NCBI GenBank assembly: GCA_029263895.1
Contig: JARIDO010000027.1
Coordinates: 60,924-124,923, forward strand
From: Sporosarcina sp.
GTDB taxonomy: Bacteria; Bacillota; Bacilli; Bacillales_A; Planococcaceae
DNA: 64,000 bases
Direction: 5' to 3'
A model generated the notes under the pieces. That model saw only the letters and a program-made list of their open reading frames with translations. It ran no database searches and was not told where the DNA came from. The stretch's first letter is position 1. Each line of letters opens with the position of its first letter. Below, one piece after another: positions 51,930-61,797 of the stretch. The translations under genes were made by a program, and so were the position numbers.

Positions 51930-53497
51930 AAATTCAAGTTTCCTTTCTCCATCTCTTCAATTAATGCACGTAGTCTTCGGTTTTTTTCACGTACAGTATT
52001 AATATATCGATTCCAAAAATCATACTTCCCACTCTTTTTAGAACCTGCTTTCATTTTTTTGAATATTTTTACTGCCCTACGATAGCTATGACGATTTTTT
52101 TCTTTAATAAAATTCATAGCGTATACGTGTAGAAGCGGTAAGACAGCAGCCGGATCAATTGACAGGGCGTGTTTCAATCCACTTGCTTCAGCTTCTTCAA
52201 AAGTGATGGAATAACGATGCATTAACGATGCCCATTCAGCAAACCGCTGTCTTTCTATAAGAAAGTCAGCATAGACATCTATGCCTGCTTCGCCATATTG
52301 AGGAAACATACTTTCTCGTTCTGATTCAGTAAAGTCTGCTGCTTCAAGTAAACCATCTAAATCCCGAACGAATATGGAACGACTAGAGAGTGGAACGTCA
52401 GTAGTGATGTGGTCGCCAATATACGGCAATAAGGCATGCATAATAATCGAAAGTGCACGTGTGTCTTCATTATGTTCTGCAAAGTGTGCCAGTGGTAACC
52501 AATTTTTAAGTTCATTAGATGTTAAATCAGTTAAGAGTAGTTCTAATGCTTCGTAGTTTCCTTGCAGTAAATTGAAAAAAGCAACGAAGATTTTCGCTTC
52601 AGGAGAGTGCTCATTTTGAAGGATTTCTAATTCATCTAGTCTTGCAGCATTCATTGGAAATACGTTCTCCCAGAATAGCAAATATACTTTAAATCGTTCT
52701 TCGAATAAACCATCGTTATTCAGAGCAAAGTTTCTAACCAATTCTTTTATACGATCATGAAAAGAATCAGCTTCGAAAAGTTTCGGCTTTGCACCAACAG
52801 CATTAACGCTATCTTGTAACTTGCCGAGCTGATCTGTCAACCAGTTTTCCACATACCATTTACCATAGAAGAAAGTAGGTGAATGAGAACCTAACTGACG
52901 ACTGACATATGACCAGCCTGCATCTAAGACATGCAAGCGATAATATAATTCAAATAAGGGTTTCCATTCCCATTCAAATGGAGTAAGTGGAATTGCTCTT
53001 TGATCCATCATTGAAGATTCGTGAATAAAGACACCAGGATTTTCATCCATTCTGATTCTTCGAAGTGGTGAAGTTAAGGATGTTAATGTATTTATCCACG
53101 CATCTGGTGTGCGTTCAGATATGGACAACATCATCTGTTGCGTTTCTGTTTGGCGCCATTCATGCATCCAATCGGTTAAAGAATGGAATTGTGAAAATAA
53201 ATGAAAGACGATTGCAACACGATGGGAGCACCATCCATCAATATCACAAGAGCAATTCATGAACTTTTCATTGAATGAAAAAAGAACTGCAGCGGTTCCG
53301 ACCGTTGCAACGACGGTTCCGTCATCTGAGTCTAATCTATAATTAGCTACGTCATCATTACGAACCATAGCCATAGCTTGACGTACTGTCGAGACATCAT
53401 CATCCATATCGGATCTAAGAGTATGTTTAATTGTATCCATTAAGTCATCAATATCGTCTTTGTGTAAATAGGATAGGCGCTCAACTGTCATATGCAT
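51926..53497 (-). CDS. ywqB: SWIM zinc-finger protein YwqB
   Basis: 523 residues, minus strand. The SWIM motif CxCx(n)CxH appears as NCSCDIDGWCSHRVA near residue 85; the rest is largely helical with no catalytic motif that I recognise. SWIM proteins commonly partner SNF2 helicases, and this gene overlaps ywqA by 4 nt, indicating a two-protein unit. RBS GGGAGTGAT before ATG 53497. The divergent start region faces an unknown plus-strand gene. Confidence 0.9.
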   Translation of the reverse strand: MHMTVERLSYLHKDDIDDLMDTIKHTLRSDMDDDVSTVRQAMAMVRNDDVANYRLDSDDGTVVATVGTAAVLFSFNEKFMNCSCDIDGWCSHRVAIVFHLFSQFHSLTDWMHEWRQTETQQMMLSISERTPDAWINTLTSLTSPLRRIRMDENPGVFIHESSMMDQRAIPLTPFEWEWKPLFELYYRLHVLDAGWSYVSRQLGSHSPTFFYGKWYVENWLTDQLGKLQDSVNAVGAKPKLFEADSFHDRIKELVRNFALNNDGLFEERFKVYLLFWENVFPMNAARLDELEILQNEHSPEAKIFVAFFNLLQGNYEALELLLTDLTSNELKNWLPLAHFAEHNEDTRALSIIMHALLPYIGDHITTDVPLSSRSIFVRDLDGLLEAADFTESERESMFPQYGEAGIDVYADFLIERQRFAEWASLMHRYSITFEEAEASGLKHALSIDPAAVLPLLHVYAMNFIKEKNRHSYRRAVKIFKKMKAGSKKSGKYDFWNRYINTVREKNRRLRALIEEMEKGNLNL

Positions 53498-53659
53498 TGG
53501 ATCACTCCCTCAAAAAGCATTCCCACTATTATAACGTGTATTAGTACTGTCCGTAAACGAACTTAATTTATAATCTTTTAAAGAAATAAAAATTCACGAA
53601 GAAAATGATGAAAAATACTTGTACTAATGGTTTGTAAATAGACAATGGAGGGTTGAGTT

Positions 53660-54004
53660 GTGGAGGAAATTGTATTCTACATACCAGGGCTACAACGGCA
53701 ATTTTATAAAAATGAGGAATTTCAATATCAGTTTAAACATATAACTAGTAAGAACGAACCGACAAGTAAAGTGGTATTCGTTTCTAAAGTTGATAGTTTG
53801 TATCTACGATCTGTTTCATTTGCTTCATTAAATTTTCAGTTTATCACAATCGATTTTAAAAATAATCGATTAACCTTTAGGTGGAAAAGAAATGAGGATA
53901 ACACGAATCGGCAACTTTACGAGGTTTTCACTTCACTTCGAATTAGCTTCTATATAAAGAGCATGTCTTTAATCGTGGAACGACCCATTAAGCAAAAATC
54001 TTGA
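53660..54004 (+). CDS. Hypothetical protein, 114 aa
   Basis: GTG start with GGAGG 8 nt upstream. The sequence is soluble-looking, beta-rich by eye and basic (FRWKRNEDNTNRQL), with no signal peptide or membrane helix and no motif I recognise. It lies divergently from ywqB and 113 nt before the IDEAL-domain gene. Real by RBS and length; function unknown. Confidence 0.6.
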   Translation: MEEIVFYIPGLQRQFYKNEEFQYQFKHITSKNEPTSKVVFVSKVDSLYLRSVSFASLNFQFITIDFKNNRLTFRWKRNEDNTNRQLYEVFTSLRISFYIKSMSLIVERPIKQKS

Positions 54005-54117
54005 AAGATTTGTAGAAACACAAAACTCCTTTATATATTTTGAGATTTACTGACACAAAATTAAATCTTCGTGGTATTATAACAATAATCGGAATATTCA
54101 ATAAAGGAGGAGGAGCG

Positions 54118-54573
54118 ATGTTATCCGTACAAAGAATCAAACCGTTTTATACTAGTCACGAGAATTTCCGATTAAGACTTGTTTTCGCATACCAATATTT
54201 ATCTATTATAAAAGGAGGGGAGCTATTTCATTTCATACCTTCAGAGGGAAGAGAAATTGTGGTGAATATGAAGAGTTTACAAGTGGAAAATCTTGGTGAA
54301 GTATTTGTTTTTCAACGTGGAACTAGATTTTTACGATTACCACTCTATCAGCTTTTACTAATTTCAGATCTTAACAAGCATTTAACTATTATATTGGAAG
54401 GAAATGTGGATGTAGCAGCAGTTAGAAATATTGAAATTCCAGAATTCGTAGTATTAGAAGCACAATTACTGATTACACAATTCGAAAGAGATAATACACT
54501 AAGGATGATTGATGTTGCACTAGAAACGGATAATCTCAATATGTTTAATGAATTAACGGAAGGACTTAGTTAA
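54118..54573 (+). CDS. IDEAL-domain-like protein
   Basis: 151 residues. The C-terminal ~40 residues (LLITQFERDNTLRMIDVALE then MFNELTEGL) resemble the IDEAL domain found at the ends of short Bacillus proteins such as YpiB and ComK-regulated factors. The N-terminal 100 residues are unfamiliar, with YQYLSIIKGGELFHFIPSEG. ATG 54118 is preceded by AAAGGAGGAGG; the ORF track begins 26 codons too early. A TATTAT (54074) may be its -10. Domain assignment is by pattern only. Confidence 0.6.
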   Translation: MLSVQRIKPFYTSHENFRLRLVFAYQYLSIIKGGELFHFIPSEGREIVVNMKSLQVENLGEVFVFQRGTRFLRLPLYQLLLISDLNKHLTIILEGNVDVAAVRNIEIPEFVVLEAQLLITQFERDNTLRMIDVALETDNLNMFNELTEGLS

Positions 54574-54595
54574 AATTGAAAAAGAATACGTAAAC

Positions 54596-54636
54596 AAACA
54601 CCTCTCGTTGAATGAAACGGAAGGTGTTTTGTGTTT
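54596..54636 (+). terminator. Terminator after IDEAL-domain gene
   Basis: AAACACCT/AGGTGTTT with inner CGTT/AACG pairing, T-rich tail. Confidence 0.75.
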
Positions 54637-54666
54637 TAACAAAGGATTTTACTATAGAATGTAAGC

Positions 54667-54771
54667 TCATAGTGAAGTGAAAAAATGAAGAAATACAACG
54701 AAAACAGTTGAACCTGTTAACCCGAAGATGAGGTCTTGCCACATAACTCCGTTTTTCTCTACTTCTCTCAT
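54667..54771 (-). CDS. Very small membrane peptide (34 aa)
   Basis: Minus strand. AAGGAGCTG lies about 8 nt before ATG 54771. The peptide has a charged start (MREVEKNG) and one hydrophobic helix (WQDLIFGLTGSTVFVVFLHF). The ORF-track version adds 42 residues with no RBS. A 14-bp palindrome lies 22 nt upstream. Small size makes this tentative. It is the only coding candidate in the ~490-nt gap between the IDEAL-domain gene and the Yip1-like gene. Confidence 0.4.
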   Translation of the reverse strand: MREVEKNGVMWQDLIFGLTGSTVFVVFLHFFTSL

Positions 54772-54793
54772 AATAATCAGCTCCTTGTTGTCG

Positions 54794-54807
54794 ATTTCCC
54801 GGGAAAT
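54794..54807. promoter_or_regulatory. 14-bp perfect palindrome
   Basis: ATTTCCCGGGAAAT, 22 nt upstream of the start of the 34-aa minus-strand ORF. Possible operator; no regulator identified. Confidence 0.35.
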
Positions 54808-55060
54808 AAGTCTAAGTATAAATAGTAAGATTGCAAATAACTTATTTTGAATTTGTCGTAAGAGGGTAATACATATTATAAAAGTGTATAGTCCCAAATT
54901 AAGATTCCCCTAAAAAGCGCGATGTTAAACCTGTTTTTAAAAAATATTAGATTAGGTCTATATGGATATTGCAAAGTTAGAATAATTTGGTAAAGTTAGC
55001 ATATAAGCTTTACTAAAAATAAGTAGGAATGAGCCATTAATAATAGGAAGGAGGAACGCT

Positions 55061-55756
55061 ATGTTTTTTGAATTTAGGTTTTGGCATTATTTAACGAAAT
55101 CTCAAGAATTAGCGAATAACTTGCGTACATCCTCGATGCGAGGCTTTAATAAACGCATCTTCCTAGTCATTGTATTCGGTGTTTGTCTTTTTTTTGTTCG
55201 CGAAATTTGGGGAATGAATACGGAGTCAATGACGTCTTTACTCGTAACGATGTCAACAATCGATTTTACAATTGCTAGAATTGCATCCCTTGTTGGTGAA
55301 ATCATCTGGTCTTTCATTTATATGACATTCCACTTGTTTGGTATAGCCTACTTATTAAGTATGATTACGAAAATTCCTTTTAAACAACTTATCCCTATTC
55401 AACTTTTAGTAACGGCTCTCTTATTGTTTGAAAAAGCACTTATCCTTCTTGTTTTCTTCATGAGAGGTGAAACTGCAAATGTATCGTTCCTATCATTTGG
55501 ACCATTAGCGGTGACATTTCTAGAAAACGAATATCTTATATACTTTTTAAATCAGTTAACGATTACAACTGCTTTAATTATTGCTTTACAATTATCATTC
55601 ATTCGAACTTATAACGAAATTTCAAACAGAAAACACATCTTGTTTATATTAATTGCACTGCATTTAATTATGGCTTTGTTGACAGCGGCCATTGGTTTTA
55701 TTCCAATGGATAAAGTACTCAGTTTATTAGTTGCTGGAGGTGGTATCCATGAATAA
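55061..55756 (+). CDS. Yip1-like multi-pass membrane protein (YknW-like)
   Basis: 231 residues with about five hydrophobic segments (from ~32, 80, 105, 165 and 195). Size, topology and the partner gene recall B. subtilis YknW, a Yip1-domain protein that assists assembly of the YknXYZ exporter, but sequence evidence is thin. RBS GGAAGGAGGAACG. It overlaps the fusion-protein gene by 8 nt, so the two are made together. Confidence 0.55.
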   Translation: MFFEFRFWHYLTKSQELANNLRTSSMRGFNKRIFLVIVFGVCLFFVREIWGMNTESMTSLLVTMSTIDFTIARIASLVGEIIWSFIYMTFHLFGIAYLLSMITKIPFKQLIPIQLLVTALLLFEKALILLVFFMRGETANVSFLSFGPLAVTFLENEYLIYFLNQLTITTALIIALQLSFIRTYNEISNRKHILFILIALHLIMALLTAAIGFIPMDKVLSLLVAGGGIHE

Positions 55757-57032
55757 GTGGGTGAATATAATAGTCTCCATCTTCGTGAGTACGTTTATAG
55801 GTGTGAATATGTACCTTTTATTTTCGGACAAGAGCACCATTGCAAAGCAAGTATATGTGAGTGACTTTGAGCGTATGAATAGCGCAGATCACCAACTAAC
55901 GATTACGAAAAGGGGACTTATTGCTCCGGAGAACATTTACACTGTTTATGTTAATCGTGAAGATACCGTAGATATGTGGCAAGTAAAAGAAGGCGATGTC
56001 ATTCAAGCCGGTGCTGAAATTGCAACTTTGAAAAGTGATAAAGTCAAACAACAAATAGCGATATGGGAAGCTGAGCAAACAGCATTAGAACAACAACGGT
56101 CAGATATTCAGCAAATTATTTCGGATTTGCAAGCAAGTAGTAGCAATTCTGACTCTGATAGTTCTTCTTATGGAAATGAAAACAATTCAAGCTCAGACGG
56201 AGAAATCCAAGTAAATGTTGATGTACAAGTTGACGTTAAACAAGATGGTGCTTTCTCTCATGCTATTGCACAAGCAGAACAAAACCTTGCGGATATTGAT
56301 AGAAAACTGATTGTGCTACGTGCACAATTGGAACAGGATGACTCTAATCTTGCAATAATTAGTCCAGTAGAAGGAACTATTGCTAAAGTTAGACGACATG
56401 GCGCTCAGTTAGCGGTAGATATATACAGTGCCCAACAAATTCTTATCACATATGCCATGAATGACGATTGGCAGTTGGTCGCAAATGGGGACCGAGTTAT
56501 CATTCAGGGGGATGGGCAAGATAAAGTACTTCGAGGTTCAGTTTTGTCCGTTTCACACATACCTGCTGAAAATAATGACTATTTAAAAGCGTATAAAAAG
56601 CTAGACCCTCAAAAGGTTGAAAACCCACTCAGTTACTACCAAGTGAGTATTGTAATAGAAGACACTCTTGCTGAAATACCATTTGGTAATGATATGAACG
56701 CAGTCATTACAGTCGATGAGGCACTCGATACAATTTCTGTGAAAGAACCATGGATTCATGATCGATATGATAATAGGGCTACAATGTGGCGTTTAAACGA
56801 TAAAGGGAATGCAACGAAAGCACTCATTGATATTCAATTTATATCAAAGACACGGGCAGTTGTCTCAGAAGGGCTTAAATTAGGCAATGTTGTGTTATAC
56901 GATGTTGGATTTGAACAATATGCATATGAACCATCAGTGTTTCTGTCACTTCGCTTGGATAGTTTACCTGATAAACGTGAATGGAGAACGTTTGGATGGA
57001 AGAACTATGTGAAATATATAATTGGAAAGTAG
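55749..57032 (+). CDS. HlyD-type membrane fusion protein
   Basis: 427 residues. An N-terminal anchor (VNIIVSIFVSTFIGVNMYLLF) is followed by a split lipoyl domain (VKEGDVIQAGAEIATLKSD ... AIISPVEGTIAKV) around a coiled-coil hairpin containing a Ser/Asn-rich insert (SSNSDSDSSSYGNENNSSSD), then beta-barrel domains. Such adaptors work with ABC or RND exporters. ATG 55749 after GGAGGTGG, nested in the end of the previous gene. No ABC transporter genes follow: a terminator and a protease come next, so the transporter partner is elsewhere or absent. Confidence 0.82.
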   Translation: MNKWVNIIVSIFVSTFIGVNMYLLFSDKSTIAKQVYVSDFERMNSADHQLTITKRGLIAPENIYTVYVNREDTVDMWQVKEGDVIQAGAEIATLKSDKVKQQIAIWEAEQTALEQQRSDIQQIISDLQASSSNSDSDSSSYGNENNSSSDGEIQVNVDVQVDVKQDGAFSHAIAQAEQNLADIDRKLIVLRAQLEQDDSNLAIISPVEGTIAKVRRHGAQLAVDIYSAQQILITYAMNDDWQLVANGDRVIIQGDGQDKVLRGSVLSVSHIPAENNDYLKAYKKLDPQKVENPLSYYQVSIVIEDTLAEIPFGNDMNAVITVDEALDTISVKEPWIHDRYDNRATMWRLNDKGNATKALIDIQFISKTRAVVSEGLKLGNVVLYDVGFEQYAYEPSVFLSLRLDSLPDKREWRTFGWKNYVKYIIGK

Positions 57033-57034
57033 AG

Positions 57035-57075
57035 ACAAGAACCTTGTAAAATTCAAGGTTCTTGTTTCTTTTTTA
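57035..57075 (+). terminator. Terminator after membrane fusion gene
   Basis: ACAAGAACCTTG/CAAGGTTCTTGT, a perfect 12-bp stem, then TTCTTTTTT. Confidence 0.92.
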
Positions 57076-57304
57076 GTAGGTAGTTGGTTATTTCTGAAAA
57101 TAGTACATTTTATCTATGGATAATACTGTAAGTTAATCTTAATACCTAATTTAATAGGAAGACCATTTGAACGATTTTTCATACAATGAAAGAATTCAGT
57201 CAAATTCACATAAAATTCTATTACATTTCTAGTATTCTTATGCTATCTTCATAATGTCACATAATTTCGACAAGTGTGAAAAAAACAGCAAAGGGGATCT
57301 GGAT

Positions 57305-60300
57305 TTGAAGAAAAATCGAACGATTAAGTTTTTCAGTACATTTCTTTCTTTTGTAATGGTTTTATCATTGTTGATGCCTATTTCAACATCAGCAGCTGAA
57401 CAAGCAACAAAAGCGTTCAAAGCGTCCAATGTTGACGAAAGCATTTTACAACAAAAGGCCGCAATCGCTGAGCAATTATCGTTATTAGAGGGCGAAGCTC
57501 GACTTCATCCGAAACTTCAAAAAGTTTCGGGCGATAAAGATGTAGCGGTTATCGTACATTTATCAGAAAAATCGGTAGCACTTGAAAAAGGCATTAAAAA
57601 TATCGCTGGACGTAGTCTTTCTGCGGTAGATGAGAAAAAAGTCCGAGCGAAAGTACAAGCACAGCAAACGAAGTTAAAGAAAGAAATGAAATTGAAAAAA
57701 ATCAGTTTCAAGGAAGGTTATTCTTTCGATACAGTTTTAAACGGATTTGCAGCTACTGTTAAAGCAGACGACATCCGAAAGCTGTTAGAAGTTGAAGGTG
57801 TTACATTAATTGAGCCAGATACTGAAGTGCATGCATTCGAGGATACAAAGGCTTCAAAAGCAAATGCGAGTCAGGAGAAATCCTCACTCGTTAAAAACGA
57901 CAAGATAGATACAAAAATGAACACAAGTATTTCATTCTTAGGGATTGAGCAATTATGGAATGAAGGCTTTGAAGGGCAAGGAATTAAAGTGGCAGTTCTC
58001 GATACAGGTATCGATTCAAGTCATCCTGAATTTGCAGGTAACTATAAAGGTGGTAAAAACTTTATACCTCACACAGGTAGTGACTATGCAAGGCCGCGTG
58101 CTGATAATGACGGATCAGAGACATCTCCACTAGATCGTCCAGCAAACAAACCAGAATATAACGAACGTGGTAGCTCATTCTATACATCACATGGTACACA
58201 TGTTGCCGGTACGATTGCGGCAATGGGGAATAATCCATATGGCATTAAAGGAATAGCACCAAAAGTAGATCTTTACTCGTACCGTGTACTTGGTGCTTAT
58301 GGTAGTGGGTCTAATTCTGGCGTTATTAAAGGGATTGACACCGCAGTTATTGATCAAATGGATGTTATTAACCTATCACTAGGTGGAGGCAGCAATACTG
58401 AAACAGACGCTTCATCATTTGCCATCAATAATGCAATGCTAGCTGGTACAATCGCTGCAATCGCAACGGGCAATTCCGGTCCGAACCGTGGGACAATCGG
58501 TACACCAGCAACATCTCGGTTAGGAATAGCAGTTGGGAATTCAACAAATCCAGAAACTAAAAATAATGGACAAGCTGCTATTACGGCGGGGGCTTATCAG
58601 TATTCCAAGCAATTGAACCTAATGGCGACGACATTTGGAGCAGATCTTGCAACGCAACTTCAAGGTGAATTTGAAATAGTAGCTGTTCCGGGAGCGGGGA
58701 AAGCGACTGATTATAATGGACTTGACGTTACTGGCAAGGTAGCACTTATTTCAAGAGGTGAAATTGCATTTGTTGATAAAATTGCCATAGCCAAAGAACA
58801 AGGTGCAATTGCAACAATCATTCACAACTTCGCTGGCGGTTCAAATGCACCAAATGAATCAGGCGTGTTCCTCGGAGATTCGTTTTCATTCCTACCGACA
58901 TTTGATATGTCAGTAACGGATGCAGATGCAATTCGGGCAGCACTTGCTGCAGCACCAGGAACCATTACATTTGGCAATTTTGGCTCTACTGCGACACTCG
59001 GTGACGAAGTGAACTCTTCAAGTTCAAGAGGACCGACAACACCAAACTTTGATATAAAGCCTGACATCACAGCGCCAGGAACAAATATCATGTCTAGTAT
59101 TCCGATGTATGGCGCGGATTACCCAGGTGCTGTTTATGATCAAGCGTACGATCGTAAAACAGGAACGTCCATGGCGACACCACATATCGCTGGTATCGCA
59201 GCACTCGTTCAACAAGCAAATCCAGATTGGAATGCATTTGACGTTAAAGTAGCGTTATCAAATACTGCGAAATTACTGGATACAACAAAATATGATGTGT
59301 TTACTCAAGGACCAGGTCGTGTAGATGCTTATGCAGCTGCACATCCAACAATTTTGGCCTATGCAATAGACACTGCGAATAATGCAGATGTTGTAGTCGA
59401 GAACCTAAAAGGAACAGTAACTTTTGGACCTCAATCACTAGAAAGGGATCTTTCAGTTACAAAACAGATCCGTGTGAAAGATATGAAAGGTTTAGGTGGA
59501 GACTACTCAGTTACAGTGGATGTAAAGAAATCATTTGCTGATGCGAAATTGACTGTCGACAAACCGACTTTTAATTTAGCTGGCGAAGAAGTTATTAACG
59601 TTACATTAACAGCATCACAAAATCCAAATGTTAAAGCGGGCGATGAACTGCTCGGTTACATTCACATAACAGGAAACGATAGTGATGTTTCATTACCGTT
59701 CGCAGCAGATTTTGGCGGTGCTGCAGCTGATGAACTGAAAGACTTGAAAATTACTGAAACAGATCTTTCATTCAACGGAGACGGTGTAAAAGATTCCGCT
59801 GTTCTATCTTTCGGGATAACAGGTGATGTAAGTACAAACTTTATTGAAATCTGGGACATTATGAATCCAACTGGCGGCGAATTTAAAGATGGCTATATCG
59901 GTTATTTACATGCGAGTAATGCGCTTCCAGCAGGTTCATATACATTAGACATTACAGGCAATTACTACCCATGGACAGAAGGTGTCGGAGAAACGAAAAT
60001 TCCTGACGGATTGTACACAATTGACTTCACGGGTCAAACGATTTCCGGAAACCCACCAGTTCTTAGTGGATATGTAGGTCCAGTAATCGTCAAATCACAA
60101 GCTGGAACAATTGAAGGTACCGTATCAGGAAGACAAGTGACAGGTAAAATTGTTGATAAGTATATCGAATACAATAAAGAACTACTAAAGTATGATTTAG
60201 ATTTCGATCTAAATGAAAAACTTAAAGCATCATACGAAGTATTAGAAAATGATGTTGTCAAATCTTCTGGTAATCTAGTTCTTGAACAAGACGGAGCATT

Positions 60301-61753
60301 TGCGTTTGAAACAAGTAGATTAGCAGAAAATGAAGTCATTAAAGTGAAGTATGCGGATGCAGCAGGTAACGCAGCAGAACAGATTCTTCAAAATGACGGA
60401 ACGACAATCGACTATGAAGTTGATCAGGAAAGCCTATCACTAGCTGTCGGAGAAACGGCACAATTGACAGTGACAGAAACAATAACGAAACCAGATGGAA
60501 CAACGGAGCAAAAAGACGTATCAGCTGATGCGGTATTCCAAACAGCTAACGCTGCAATCGCAACAGTTGAAGGTCCAATAGTTACAGCCGTTGCACCAGG
60601 TTCAACAGCAGTTGAAGTTACGTATAAAGATTTTACGTTCAATGTTGCTGTTGAAGTTACTGAAGAACAACAAGATATCGTAACTTACGAAGTAAACAAA
60701 AAAGAGCTTTCCCTTGGTGTTGGCCAACAAGAGCAACTAATGGTCACAGAAACAACACAAAAAGCTGACGGATCAATTATCGTAAAAGACATCACAGCAC
60801 AAACCAAATTCAAAGCAGTGAATAACAAAGTTGCTAAAGTGAAAAAAGGACTTGTAACGGCAATTAAAGCAGGGAAAACACAGATTCAAGTTAAGATTCC
60901 AGGCCAAGACACAATTTTGGTTTACGTGGATGTCAAAGAACAACCTCAGGACATCGTGACGTATGAAGTCAATAAAACGAATTTAAAACTAAAAGTAGGA
61001 AAACAAAAACAATTAAAAGTGACAGAAACAACAGTAAAACCAGATGGCACAATCGTGAAAAAAGATGTCACAGCAAAATCTAAATTCAAAGTAATCGACA
61101 ACACGATTGCGACTGTTAAAAAAGGATTGGTTACTGCAAAAAAAGAAGGTAAAACACAAGTGAGAGTCGTGCTACCGAATGGTGAAGTGACACTCGTTTA
61201 CCTAACAGTTAAAGCAGACGCTGAAGAAAACGAACAGACTTACACAGTAAGTGAAGAGGAAATTGCTAAATTCATTAATGACAAAAAAGCGAAGAAAATA
61301 ATTCTTACTGTACCTGATTCACAAAAAGAAATCGCAGTCGAATTCAGCAATGCGGTTTTAAAAAGTATCCTAAAATCTGAAAAAGACGTAGTCCTTCACA
61401 GTAATGGAGCGACATTCACACTTGAAGAAGATATCTTCGATGAACTACAAAAGAAATCATCAGATGCAACAATTACTCTCGGGAAACTGCAAGCGCCAGA
61501 CAACTCGAATGCTCTATCTGATGAATACTCAATAGCCTTCGCAAGAGGACTAGGTGATTCGAAAGTTGACTTAACATCATTAGAAGAAGATATCGAAATA
61601 ACGCTTCCAATCGATGCAACAAAGCTTAATAAGAAGGACAAAGTCAAAGTGCTAAACACGCTTACGAATAAATATGAAAACGGCAAAGTTAAAAATAACA
61701 ATGTCCATTTTGAAACAGAAAAAGCAGGTAGTTTCATCGTCGTTAAAAAATAA
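57305..61753 (+). CDS. Large secreted subtilisin-like protease (Vpr-type) with Ig-like repeats
   Basis: 1482 residues. Signal peptide (1-~30, ending STSAA), an I9-type propeptide (~65-175), and an S8 domain with Asp233 (VAVLDTGID), His296 (SHGTHVAG) and Ser622 (GTSMATPH). A PA insert lies at ~440-540 (VALISRGEIAFVDK). Beta-rich modules come next, followed by three ~86-residue Big2-like repeats (~1036-1300, each starting TYEV), then a ~175-residue C-terminal domain. TTG 57305, 7 nt after AAAGGGGA, is chosen; the ATG at 57254 lacks an RBS. No LPXTG or SLH anchor is seen. Likely extracellular protein degradation or processing at the wall. Confidence 0.9.
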   Translation: MKKNRTIKFFSTFLSFVMVLSLLMPISTSAAEQATKAFKASNVDESILQQKAAIAEQLSLLEGEARLHPKLQKVSGDKDVAVIVHLSEKSVALEKGIKNIAGRSLSAVDEKKVRAKVQAQQTKLKKEMKLKKISFKEGYSFDTVLNGFAATVKADDIRKLLEVEGVTLIEPDTEVHAFEDTKASKANASQEKSSLVKNDKIDTKMNTSISFLGIEQLWNEGFEGQGIKVAVLDTGIDSSHPEFAGNYKGGKNFIPHTGSDYARPRADNDGSETSPLDRPANKPEYNERGSSFYTSHGTHVAGTIAAMGNNPYGIKGIAPKVDLYSYRVLGAYGSGSNSGVIKGIDTAVIDQMDVINLSLGGGSNTETDASSFAINNAMLAGTIAAIATGNSGPNRGTIGTPATSRLGIAVGNSTNPETKNNGQAAITAGAYQYSKQLNLMATTFGADLATQLQGEFEIVAVPGAGKATDYNGLDVTGKVALISRGEIAFVDKIAIAKEQGAIATIIHNFAGGSNAPNESGVFLGDSFSFLPTFDMSVTDADAIRAALAAAPGTITFGNFGSTATLGDEVNSSSSRGPTTPNFDIKPDITAPGTNIMSSIPMYGADYPGAVYDQAYDRKTGTSMATPHIAGIAALVQQANPDWNAFDVKVALSNTAKLLDTTKYDVFTQGPGRVDAYAAAHPTILAYAIDTANNADVVVENLKGTVTFGPQSLERDLSVTKQIRVKDMKGLGGDYSVTVDVKKSFADAKLTVDKPTFNLAGEEVINVTLTASQNPNVKAGDELLGYIHITGNDSDVSLPFAADFGGAAADELKDLKITETDLSFNGDGVKDSAVLSFGITGDVSTNFIEIWDIMNPTGGEFKDGYIGYLHASNALPAGSYTLDITGNYYPWTEGVGETKIPDGLYTIDFTGQTISGNPPVLSGYVGPVIVKSQAGTIEGTVSGRQVTGKIVDKYIEYNKELLKYDLDFDLNEKLKASYEVLENDVVKSSGNLVLEQDGAFAFETSRLAENEVIKVKYADAAGNAAEQILQNDGTTIDYEVDQESLSLAVGETAQLTVTETITKPDGTTEQKDVSADAVFQTANAAIATVEGPIVTAVAPGSTAVEVTYKDFTFNVAVEVTEEQQDIVTYEVNKKELSLGVGQQEQLMVTETTQKADGSIIVKDITAQTKFKAVNNKVAKVKKGLVTAIKAGKTQIQVKIPGQDTILVYVDVKEQPQDIVTYEVNKTNLKLKVGKQKQLKVTETTVKPDGTIVKKDVTAKSKFKVIDNTIATVKKGLVTAKKEGKTQVRVVLPNGEVTLVYLTVKADAEENEQTYTVSEEEIAKFINDKKAKKIILTVPDSQKEIAVEFSNAVLKSILKSEKDVVLHSNGATFTLEEDIFDELQKKSSDATITLGKLQAPDNSNALSDEYSIAFARGLGDSKVDLTSLEEDIEITLPIDATKLNKKDKVKVLNTLTNKYENGKVKNNNVHFETEKAGSFIVVKK

Positions 61754-61756
61754 TAG

Positions 61757-61797
61757 AAAACGAACTTCCAAAGACTGCTTTGGAAGTTCGTTTTTTT
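61757..61797 (+). terminator. Terminator after protease gene
   Basis: AAAACGAACTTCCAAAG/CTTTGGAAGTTCGTTTT, a perfect 17-bp stem, then Ts. Confidence 0.95.
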
